DNA of 64,000 nucleotides from Begonia masoniana (Eukaryota; Streptophyta; Magnoliopsida; Cucurbitales; Begoniaceae): assembly GCA_022432975.1 (NCBI GenBank), contig CM039509.1, positions 8,619,075 through 8,683,074 of the forward strand, written 5' to 3'. The position numbers and the translations under genes are program-made. Positions 11,101 to 20,887 of this stretch are shown here, in pieces. Each line of letters opens with the position of its first letter. Within the stretch, counting starts at the first letter, position 1. The notes beneath the pieces were generated by a model. It saw only the letters and a program-made list of their open reading frames with translations, ran no database searches and had not been told where the DNA came from.

Positions 11101-12858
11101 GATTGATTAAATTTATAAAACTTATGTAATAATAGTCGGACTTGATGTTTTCTGTTTTGGTGATCAGTTTCTCAATAAATCTCAATGTATTTATTTAGTA
11201 ATCTAATGGATGCAGTTCCCTTGGGCAAAATCTTGAGACAAGTACATATGTTTGGGAAATTGGCTTCGCAGTTTTCATTTCCATATCAGGCTTGGTGTTA
11301 TTTGCCTTTCTCATCGGCAATATGCAGGTGGGTGTCGGCCATTTTTCTTTTTTATTTGCTTTTGATCTCTATTACTTGCAAGTGAACCTTTTTTCGCATG
11401 CGAGAGTCACTTCAATTATCATATTCTGGTTGTTGGGAACTGAGTAATTTTTTCAGAACTTTTTGAAATGTCAATAACATATGAGCTAAGTAAGCAAAGT
11501 AAAAGCTTTAATCATCACAGCATTATTTAGTTTGGATTGTCAGTTAGAGGTAATGAATTGTAGGCCTCTTTTGAAGTAAAATTTTTTCTTGATACTTATG
11601 TTCTGAAGTTGGATGCTCTTGAAACAGACGTATCTGCAATCAACGACCACAAGATTAGAGGAGATGAGGGTAAAAAGAAGAGATGCAGAACAGTGGATGT
11701 CACACCGCTTGCTTCCTGAGAGCCTGAGGGAGCGGATTAGAAGGTATGAACAATACAAATGGCAGGAAACTAGAGGTGTTGATGAAGAGAACCTGGTTCG
11801 AAATCTCCCCAAAGATCTTCGAAGAGACATAAAGCGGCATCTCTGCTTGGATCTTCTTATGAGAGTGAGTTTCCACATCTTTACAGTTTATTCATGGAGA
11901 CATTGTTTTGCTGTTTCAGTTCTTGATTAGGACAACTCTGGTGGAGGATTTTTCTGCATCAAATGTTTTGTTCAACTAGAGCAATTTGTAAAATAAAACT
12001 GTTGGTTTTTACTTTAAAGCTTCTAATAAATTGAATATGATGTAGGATTTTTAGAGAAATGATAGATTGTGGAGATTAGAAAGAGTAAATAGATCGAGAA
12101 ATAGATTATTCAATGATTATGTCTAATTCGAAGTATAAATTTTTAAATTCTGTAAGTATCTCAAGAATGAAAACTAATTAAGAACTTTACTAGTTTATTA
12201 TACGCTTAATGATACTTCCATATTCCCCATAAAAAATGTGTGTTTTTCTGTTTTGAAGGTTCCAATGTTTGAAAAGATGGATGAACAATTGTTGGATGCA
12301 ATGTGCGACCGTCTCAAACCTGTGCTCTATACAGAGGACAGTTACATTGTTCGGGAAGGTGACCCAGTGGACGAGATGCTTTTCATCATGCGGGGGAAGT
12401 TATTAACGATGACTACAAATGGCGGACGAACTGGCTTCTTCAATTCCGAGCACCTCAAAGCAGGGGACTTTTGTGGAGAAGAATTACTAACATGGGCCCT
12501 TGATCCTCACTCCTCCGTTAATCTCCCCATCTCGACTAGAACAGTTCAAGCTCTTGTAGAAGTCGAGGCCTTCGCCTTGAAAGCCGATGATTTGAAGTTT
12601 GTGGCCTCTCAGTTCCGGCGGCTTCACAGCAAACAGCTCCGCCACACTTTTAGGTTGTACTCGCAGCAATGGAGGACATGGGCCGCATGTTTCATCCAAG
12701 CAGCCTGGCGTCGCTACAGCAAAAAGAAGCTGGAAGAGTCGCTCCGCGAAGAGGAGAAGTCGATTGCAAGATGCATTGGCGAAAAACCGGTGGTTGCTCA
12801 CCGAGCTTGGGTGCCACCATTTATGCATCTCGATTTGCGGCAAATGCTCTCCGTTTAA
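8128..12858 (+). CDS. CNGC1: Cyclic nucleotide-gated ion channel, group I-like; C-terminal frame broken
   Basis: Plant CNGCs are plasma-membrane cation (Ca2+-permeable) channels gated or modulated by cyclic nucleotides and calmodulin. Seven coding exons with GT-AG borders fit in phase: 8128-8156, 8780-9347, 9669-9881, 10365-10648, 11216-11327, 11628-11864, 12259-12858 (680 codons). The 29-nt first exon (MGYPPEKSV) supplies the start and splices inside an Arg codon into FQNWNSEK, the group I N-terminus. S1-S6 span about residues 96-402, with the pore filter GQNL at 368-371; the phosphate-binding cassette FCGEELLTWALDP is near 553 and an IQ motif (FIQAAWRRY) near 626. Near 12761 and 12786 two apparent one-base insertions shift the frame. 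The usual tail (SLGATIYASRFAANALR) continues out of frame to TAA at 12951, while the actual frame stops at 12858. Group I is clear; orthology to CNGC1 specifically is inferred. Confidence 0.9.
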
Positions 12859-12861
12859 TTG

Positions 12862-12953
12862 GACGGAACAGTGCTCGTAAAGCAAGAGTGGCCGAAAGAG
12901 TTCCGCCAATGCTCCTTCAGAAGCCTGCAGAGCCAGACTTCACGGGGGAGTAA
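12862..12953 (+). pseudogene. Out-of-frame CNGC C-terminal tail
   Basis: In the frame two bases ahead of the main exon the end of a normal CNGC can be read, from SLGATIYASRF (overlapping the exon from about 12800) to LLQKPAEPDF and a stop at 12951-12953. It is strongly family-like, so the shift is recent or a sequencing/assembly error. Confidence 0.8.
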
Positions 12954-13523
12954 GTAAGAAGTAGATGATGATGTATTTGTAATGTTTGTGTTTTTCGTGA
13001 TAGAAAGCCACATTATTTGTAAGAAGACTTGAAGTACGCGATTGGGTGTAAATTATTAAACTCCCTTTGTTTTTTGGTTGGGATTCTATTTAAAAATACA
13101 GTTCCCAAATTTGTGGAACCATCAGTATCAGTATGTTTCAAAACATCATCGAGAACTGCACCCCATTTCGGACATCAAACTTCAAGTGTTTATTACTATG
13201 GCTTGGTGCAGTCTTACAAAAGAAACAAACCACAAATAATAATAAATGGTAAGGTTGCAACATCATATGAGGCCATTTCCATTTCCAGGTAACTTGCATA
13301 GCTCACTGAAGTCGAACCCCACTTTCCATTTCCAGACAACAGTATTTTGAGGAAACTACCTACAAAATCTTTCCTAATTTGAATTAGGAAACTATTCCAA
13401 TTCCCAAACACTAAGCTTTCCTTTCCTGCTTCTAACTAGACTCCCTTTTTTGTGCTTCTACAAGTAACCACTCTTGTCTCCTCCAATCTTCTGATTCCCC
13501 CTCTCCTCCTCCACTCTTGCACC
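12954..13523 (+). other. CNGC 3' region and B3 gene upstream region
   Basis: Holds the presumed CNGC 3' UTR and the promoter/leader of the next gene. A perfect 10-bp inverted repeat, TTTCCTAATT-TG-AATTAGGAAA, lies at 13370-13391. No further gene is supported. Confidence 0.5.
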
Positions 13524-14144
13524 ATGGGAAGAACTTCTTCCACGCTCAACCTCAATGGACCAGGTGCTGTCCATTTCTCGGGAAATTGGTCCGGCTTTTC
13601 TACCTTATTAGATGTTACAGCAATGTTGAAAGAAGAGGACATTGCCAGAGAGATGGAGGTCGCACGGTTTGCTCAAAAATATTTGAGACCTGTTAAAAAC
13701 ATAGAAGCATCACCTGAACCTTCTTCGGAGCCGGATTTGCCGCAAAACTTCAAGAATGCCATCACTGGGGTGGGAGGGACTGGCATTATGCTGGTATTGC
13801 GGAAGAGTCTCTTCAAAACAGATGTCGAATCCAATAATGGAAGATTGTCGATGTTGTTCAGCAAAATCCAGCGAGATTTCTTGTCGGACACAGAGAGAAG
13901 AGCGATGGAAAACGGGGAAGACAAAATAGTGACGATAATAGAGCCATCGCTGAAAGAAAGAAAGATAACCATGACCCAATGGGATATGAAGAAAAAAACT
14001 GGCAAAACTTGCTCCATGTACGCATTGAAGACAAACTGGAACGGAATCGTGCGTGACAACGGCTTAAAGGAAAACGACAGTGTTCAGGTTTGGTCGTTTC
14101 GCGTTGAAGAAGAGCTTCGTCTTGCGCTGGTTCTAGACAAGTGA
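13524..14144 (+). CDS. B3 domain-containing protein (DUF313 type)
   Basis: A single-exon gene of 206 codons. The start at 13524 is preferred over an in-frame ATG at 13452 because its context is ACCATGG and the upstream 24 residues are hydrophobic and leader-like. The C-terminal two thirds (about residues 75-203) carry the plant-specific DUF313 branch of the B3 DNA-binding fold: LVLRKSLFKTDVESN, then DFLSDTERR, then MTQWDMKKKTGKTCSMYAL and NGLKENDSVQVWSFR. B3 proteins are nuclear and bind DNA; targets of this branch are poorly known. The N-terminal third is acidic and low complexity. The gene lies 0.6 kb after the CNGC and shares its strand but has its own upstream region. Confidence 0.85.
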   Translation: MGRTSSTLNLNGPGAVHFSGNWSGFSTLLDVTAMLKEEDIAREMEVARFAQKYLRPVKNIEASPEPSSEPDLPQNFKNAITGVGGTGIMLVLRKSLFKTDVESNNGRLSMLFSKIQRDFLSDTERRAMENGEDKIVTIIEPSLKERKITMTQWDMKKKTGKTCSMYALKTNWNGIVRDNGLKENDSVQVWSFRVEEELRLALVLDK

Positions 14145-14804
14145 GCTGCTGGAAGACGATGAGAATAACAATTAACAAGCAAGTCTCATAATCAAATCAT
14201 GGCGGCAGACAAAAAGAGTTAGACTAGACATGCTTTTTACCATGTGGCGTACATGATAAAACTATGTAATTTGTTTTATCTATTTTGGCTTTTGAATACT
14301 TATATGAGGTATTCATTGCCTTTGCAAAGTGGAGGAAAAATTAAGAAGAAATTGAGATCCATGTGATTATGGTGAATAGGTTCTTCCATGTGATTTCTCA
14401 TACAACTATTTCAATATTCTCACTACTCTCCATTCATTGTCAAGTTTTTCTGCAGTAGAAACTATCAGCTCCAGATTTAATACGCATTTAAACTTTCAAA
14501 CCCGAATCCATGATCAAATATTCATTATTTGCTAATCCTAAACCTAAATTTCTGTGCTAAAAGTCTGACATAATCTCTTTAGTATCATTCAACTTTCCAT
14601 ATAGAACACTATATTGCCGACAGTAAGCCATTATTCGATGCCTGGTTTGTACAGGAGTGTTCCTAATTTATGGAAACTCCTATTGTTTTGTTCATAGAAA
14701 TCTACCCAAGCACAATTTCGAATCAAAGATTCTGTATTAAATTCACAGATTTTATTTCTAAAACTGCTTCTGATAGTTGAGAACAAATATTATACTAGAT
14801 AGCA
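14145..14804. other. Intergenic region with 3' ends of B3 and SDHAF4 genes
   Basis: The B3 gene (+) and SDHAF4 (-) converge here. The sequence is AT-rich and holds only presumed 3' UTRs; I see no gene, repeat or RNA. Confidence 0.6.
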
Positions 14805-15128
14805 TCAGAAATCGGAGCACCGACCGTTTCGTTCCCAATCACCATAGCGGGTAGGTTCCGGCCCTCTGGGCCCACCAATTTCGCCAGTCTCTCTATTGAC
14901 GTGGTCCTCTTGATCTTCACCATGATTCTCTCCTTTTTTATTTACGACGGTGTTTCCCGCGGGTTTTTCTTCGTTTTCGGCGCGGTTTTGTTCCTGCTCT
15001 AGAGATTTCTCGGAGGAAGCGGTCAGGAGTCGTATAGCAGCGTTGGAAGCGACACGAGTCAGTGAGGGTAGAGCCAGCTTTGAAGTGGAGAAGAGAGGGG
15101 CGAGATGCGTCGCCATTGTTGTTCTCAC
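14805..15128 (-). CDS. SDHAF4: Succinate dehydrogenase assembly factor 4, mitochondrial
   Basis: Single-exon, 107 codons. SDHAF4 (Sdh8, DUF1674) is a small soluble matrix chaperone that binds flavinated SDHA and promotes its joining with SDHB during assembly of complex II. The diagnostic C-terminus is present: [20 protein letters not shown] followed by GRCSDF. The N-terminal 35 residues are rich in Arg, Ser, Ala and Leu with almost no acidic residues, fitting a mitochondrial presequence. A linker rich in Glu, Asn and Lys separates the two. Two ATGs are possible (15126-15128 and 15114-15116); both keep the presequence. It is divergently paired with KGD4, ATG to ATG 267 bp apart. Confidence 0.9.
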   Translation of the reverse strand: MRTTMATHLAPLFSTSKLALPSLTRVASNAAIRLLTASSEKSLEQEQNRAENEEKPAGNTVVNKKGENHGEDQEDHVNRETGEIGGPRGPEPTRYGDWERNGRCSDF

Positions 15129-15287
15129 CTACAATTTCGATTCCTTCAGGTAAACAAGCTCTGCACGAGGGTTTTAAGATCCGAGGGAGGCGCTTAATAC
15201 GACGTCGTGGAGGAGAATAAACAAGGACACGTGGCGTTTGGAGGGGCGGCCAGATTTATTTGCAGTAATAATTAATTAAAATAATAA

Positions 15288-15334
<47 letters not shown>

Positions 15335-15395
15335 CCGCGTAGAGTTCAATTGCGGGAAGGAAGACAGAAATCGCAGAAGGTTGTGGAAGAAGAAG
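15129..15395. promoter_or_regulatory. Shared bidirectional promoter region of SDHAF4 and KGD4
   Basis: The 267 bp between the two start codons must hold both leaders and the core promoter elements. A palindromic GACGTC lies at 15201-15206 and a G-box CACGTG at 15228-15233 (in acacgtggcg). A pure GA run occupies 15292-15333, probably in the KGD4 leader. No clear TATA box is seen for either side, as is common for housekeeping divergent promoters. Confidence 0.65.
15292..15333 (+). repeat. (GA)n microsatellite
   Basis: About 21 uninterrupted GA units, 63 bp upstream of the KGD4 start codon. GA/CT runs are frequent in plant 5' leaders and can bind GAGA-binding (BBR/BPC) factors. Confidence 0.95.
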
Positions 15396-16712
15396 ATGGG
15401 AGGAGAAGGCCAGATTCTGAAGCGAATTCCACGCATTAAGTTCCCTCAAAGGCACCCTAAATCCTCCGCTTCAGGTTTTTTTCTTTTTCTCGATCGTCCT
15501 TTCCTTAGGTTGATCCTCTTTTGTCGTTTCGATTCTGCTGCAATATAACCTGTTCTGAGTGGATTCTAGCGTCTGTTGTTTAAACATGATTTTCTGCTAT
15601 TTTGAATGAATAACTTTCTGATTTTGACGTCTTTCCTTCATTAACGTGTTGGTTACTATGATTTTTACGTTTGGCCAAACCATTATTTAGTGGATAAAAC
15701 TGAAGGAGAAATTTTAATAGAAATACTTCAGGTGGTGCAAAAATTAATGTGATTATTATATTTTTGCATCCATAGATTTTTCTGAGATGCTTCTAAAGAG
15801 TCTAGTTTTAACTTTTAAGAAGATCCCGGAAACTCATTTATTTATTTTGGAAGAATTATCAAAAGGGATGAAACTGTAGCCAATACTGCCTGGGTTTTGC
15901 CCCTTAATGCGTGTGTTACGTTGATTGATAAGTTGGATTTATAGAGCAAAAGAACTGACTCAGAATAATCTACACTTGAAGTTATAAGAAATCAATCGGT
16001 CATGTATTATTCAGTTTCTTAATGTTTTGGCTGATCACTGAAGGTGTCAATGGAGGTTTTGCCTCTGGAGAACGTGTTTAAACCTCAAAAAGTGCAATTT
16101 TTTCTTTCTATTTGAAATCTAGGTCGTGAATGTACAATAAAAATTCATTCGTGGTGCCCTCAGCATATTCTTGGATGTCTATGGCTGGAACTATGTTGCA
16201 TTCACGAGAGAAATGTTGATGTGTAATAGTAAAATCTTTGTTACGAAATTTTTACCATTTCTTGTTGGTTTTCAAGTACAAGTGGTCCATTGTTGGGAGT
16301 CTTTATTTACATGAGTACTTATCGGAAATATCTCAATTTCTTTCTTAGGTAAGAGCCAGCTCGAAAACTCTGTAAATAAAGACGTGAATCATGTAAGCTT
16401 TTCAAGCTCCGACGTACGTCCACTGCCCAGAAACACATCGGTGGGAGGCAAAGCAACCCTCCAACCAAAACGTACGCCACTCTCAGATGAAGAGATTGAA
16501 GCCATTCTGGTGAGTGAAATATTCGGGTGTAGTGTGCAGAATAAGATCTAAACAATGCTAGTTTAGACTTGGAACAACGTGTTGATTAGGATAATAGTTG
16601 AAAGGCACCATTATTAAAACTTGAAACCAAGAAAGCCTTGGATGAATATGTTGTTTAAAATAATTTTCCATGATGATAGTTTGTGATCTTACAGTTGGGT
16701 GGATGCATCTGA
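15396..16712 (+). CDS. KGD4: 2-oxoglutarate dehydrogenase component KGD4 (MRPS36 family), mitochondrial
   Basis: Three coding exons, 15396-15474, 16349-16509 and 16695-16712, join in phase into an 85-residue protein. KGD4/MRPS36 is a small matrix protein that tethers the E3 subunit to the 2-oxoglutarate dehydrogenase complex; it was first misnamed a ribosomal protein. The N-terminus has the basic IPRIKFPQRHPK motif. The C-terminus has KRTPLSDEEIEAIL and, in the last exon of only 18 nt, LGGCI and a stop; this ending is diagnostic. Donors are GT and acceptors AG at each border. The neighbour SDHAF4 starts 267 bp away on the other strand. Confidence 0.88.
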
Positions 16713-17153
16713 AGCATTCGGCTCGGGCGGGAGGGAGGGAGGAAGGATGGAAATAGTGTTCCTAATTCTTGGCTCTTAATTGCAGGCAGGAGTGCCAAAT
16801 TTCTCGCAGCTTTAATTTCTCACGACTTATTACATGTTGTGCATCTGTCATCCCAATAATTGAAGCCTTACTTGTCAATAAAATGTTTTTATCAATTATT
16901 TTACACTAGTGAGTTTTTAACTCAAAACCAATCTTATTCAAGTCAAGATGTCATTCTTTATGCTTGTGTCTAAGCTCCCACTATAACAGTAGATTGTTTT
17001 GAAGCACTCGAAGCCGAAGACGAAGACGGTTGTTTTCGTGCAAAGATAAGATGGACACCCAACCTCCTCCAGTCTTCATGCCAGAGAGAAGATATATTTT
17101 GTTTTTACATATAATACATGAACAAGGCATGAACTGAATGAATGGTACTGGCT
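16713..17153. other. Convergent 3' region of KGD4 and PAP14
   Basis: Presumed 3' UTRs of KGD4 (+) and the fibrillin gene (-). Nothing else is recognised. Confidence 0.6.
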
Positions 17154-20100
17154 TCAAATTCCCTCCATACATGACCTTGTAAATAATAGCGCAGACCCGT
17201 TTACCCCTCGGAGAACTAGTAGCCTCGAGTCCGCGTATGTTCCACACACTATCTTAGACAAATCAAACATCTCTGGCGGAATTTGGATTCTAACTTCTTT
17301 AACTGCATCTCTCGCCATCCCAACTTCTAGATTTAGGGGGTCATCAATACTCATCGAAATGTCATTGTCGCTTGACGCAAGTTTTGCTACCGGAAGACTC
17401 GAGGGAAGCTCTTTAAACTGAGTGACTTTTCTCCATTTCTTACCCGACAGCTTCCGAGCTATTGAGTCCTCGTCATTTGATGGGCCAAAGGAGAATTGTC
17501 CGCTGCTCTTTTCTTCGTTGAGATACAGCCTTCTTCCGGCCATTAATCTGAATGAAGACTTACTTTCTAGTTTTCCACAAACGCCACTCTTGTTGTGGGG
17601 CCAACTCCGGCCAACCATGATGGTGAATCCAATGTCTGAGATAATTGAGAGATTTGTGTTTGATTTGGACTCTCTTGAGACAGTCAAGTAGACATCTCCA
17701 ATAAGAACTCTAGAAGGTGGGTCGCGAAGGGTCAGTCCAATGTGCTTCCCAGTAGAGTACAAGAGACGCCACTTTCCAGGCATCAACTCCAGCCAATGCT
17801 GATTGTTCAAATAATTTCAAAACTCAGAAGCGGACAAAGTGCAAAAGTTCTCAAGTGTTTGCACATCAATGCTACAACTCATTACCTTTGGCTTGGAGTG
17901 AGGATTCAACATCTCCATCAACTCAATGAACTGGGAAAGCCTTCTACGCTACAACATGGAAAAAAAAGTATACAGATTGAGATGGCAAGTCAGTCCACGT
18001 CTAACATTTTATACCCTTTTAGTTGATATTTACTACGTAATTAAGGTGGCAAAGCAAAGAGAAGAGGAGGCTGACATGGCATGCCGATCAACAAAACTTT
18101 TTCTGGTATTTCAATGGAGAATGAAGCTTGACTTTAAATATAACGTATCTTAATGAAACCAGATACTTGATAGCTTTATTATAACTCTTCTTGAAATGAA
18201 TCTTCCTGACAAAAATGCGATTACTCTCTTACCCATTGACCAAGGCTAAGGCTAAGCCAGACAAACACCCACTACCAAATCTTCGATCCTTGCCCCCAAA
18301 GGAAGGATTTTATTTCAAATTTTATAATTACCTTCAGAACATACAGGTAGAAAATAAAAATTCTTCAGAACAGAGTGATGATTCTCTAAGGAGATTGACA
18401 ATTTAGCCAAAAGAAGTTCACCCGTGGCATTACCAATCAGTTAAATCATTCTTACAGTTCACTACAATAAAGGATCATGTCCAGTTAGATATTACCGCAA
18501 GAAATGAGAAGGGGCAATAACTTGCAGAAAAGGAATAGAATCTGTGTACCTGAGGCATGCTATAAATGTATTCCTCCGTGATTCTTATGGCAGTTGAACC
18601 AAGACTCCATCGAACGATGTCCATGGATGGTAATACTCGCCATCTTGGCCCACAAAGAAAAGGATGCCTCAGAGCATCTAAACAGCTGCAATGAAGAGAG
18701 TTGAAATTCTGAAAGTCAAAATACCTCTCCAAGGCGTAGATCTACTTTACAGACAAAAAGCCAAAACGCATTTTACTTTTGATTTCAACAGTAATTTTTT
18801 TGTTTTTGACACAAAATTTTGACTTGAATACCTTATTCTTTTAGAAGGTTTCACAGCGAGCAATAAGGACAATAGATTCCATCCTGCTCCCCAATTTCTA
18901 TCAAGAATCTACAGAAAGAATAAATTAATTATACGTAAAAACATTTTTATACAAAGATTGAAAGATGATGGCAAGCATGGAATAGAATTGAAAACATACC
19001 TGGAGTCCAACATTTCCAGAAACAGAACTCCTCTTGAGGATTTGCAATAGAAATTCACGCAAGCATGAAGGATCATTGTTCTGCACTTAAATAAAATAGA
19101 AATTTTCAATGTTACTGAGCTGATGGTCAAAATTTAAATGGCTCACGTCAATGAAAATAATTTCATGCAAAAGTCAAACGCTGACACCCAGGTTCTGAAT
19201 ATGAAAGTACAAAAAAAGCAGGTTTCAGCAAAGCGAGATTTGGAGGGAAAACATGAGTAATACAGATGTAATTGTTTTTGGAAATTTTTTTTTTTTTTTT
19301 TTTTTTAATCTTTGGATATTCATTGTTAACAACAGAAATTAATAAAATGTAGCAAGCTGGAAAGCCACTACAAGAACAATTCAAGAATCTTCTGAAAGGA
19401 AATAAAAAATACAATTCCCTTTTATTGGCACCAAAGAAATAGAACAATTTCCTCATTCTTTGAAAACGAGACATACAGCACACCATACCTTTGAGAAAAA
19501 TGATTTGAATTTCGTGTATATTAATGGATCCATGAGTTCCTGCAACACCATCTTTGCCATCATAAATCCGACGCATCTTCGACATATACATAAAACAAAT
19601 AATCAGGGAGAAATTTTCCAGAAATATGATTTTACTATCTACAAATTTGCAGTCATGATCATCACTTCATACCTCATGTCAAAAGCGATCATCATTTGTC
19701 GTCTATCCAGGTTGTTATCCAAGAGTATGCTACTAGGGCTATTTTCGTAAAAGTCAGCAGCATTGCCCAAGATTCCTACCTAACTTACGTTAGGTCCAAT
19801 TAGATCTTCAGAAATAATAGCAGATATATATTAACATGTGAAAACCAATGAGCAAAACTGGTTGTTTTCTCTTAATTATCAACAAACCTCAAATGAGCCA
19901 AAAAAAAAAAAAAAAAAAAAAAAAATCAATTTTGAAGATAAACCCTATGAAATGAATTTTTAGACAAATGATAGTGTAAAAATGTATTAGTTTTACTATT
20001 GCTAAATGGACTTATTGTTATGCATTTTTTAAGATATATTCTTTTAATTTTGTTTTCTCTAATTGGAGAGAAATTGATTTAAATTAAGTGTTTCTCTTTT

Positions 20101-20805
20101 TTTTTCTTTAGAAGGGTTCTTCCCCTCTCTTGTATTGTACATTTCTTCTTTCAATTTATGTCATTTCTTAAAAAAAAAATGGTAAAAATATATAAATGTA
20201 AACTTATTGGCATAGCCCATGAGCTTAATAAAAAACCACATGAGTACATACTCACCGTAACTAGTTTTCACTAAATAGCAGCACAATTCCGTTTTTTTTT
20301 TAATTTATTAAAAATTTAATCGAATAAAAATAAAAAATTTCTAAGTGATATACAAATATTTGTTCTAATAATTTTCCATAAAAGTGTCAATCAAAACCAA
20401 GCTGGATAGGTTATTTATTCATAAATCACGATCATCTATAGCAACATGTATAGGAATGAATACATTGTCCAGGACAAGTGTTCTTACTTTGATATGCCTG
20501 TCCACGGGACTTATGTGCACATTCTCGAGTCTCAATTCTGTATGGGCAAGTCCATGGCTGTGCAAGTAATTCACCTAGGGAGAGAAAGAGAGACATAAAC
20601 TAGCCACTCTTAATACAAAATGACCAGGAAAATTTTTTATTATTAACAAAAATAAAAGAAACATACTCCAATCAAGAGATCCCTCATTAATATTCGAATG
20701 ATCCGCAGTTGACGAGACACAGCAGGTCCCCCTATGGAGTCATCTCCAACCTTCCTCGCAGATCTTCTTTTTTTTTGTTTTTTTGTTTTTGGTTCTTTTA
20801 TTTTT

Positions 20806-20887
<82 letters not shown>

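Noticed and set aside
11033..11107. Alternative CNGC exon after TTTATGTGCAG
   Set aside because: Its translation does not match the family and hits a stop, while the exon at 11216 fits exactly in phase and sequence.
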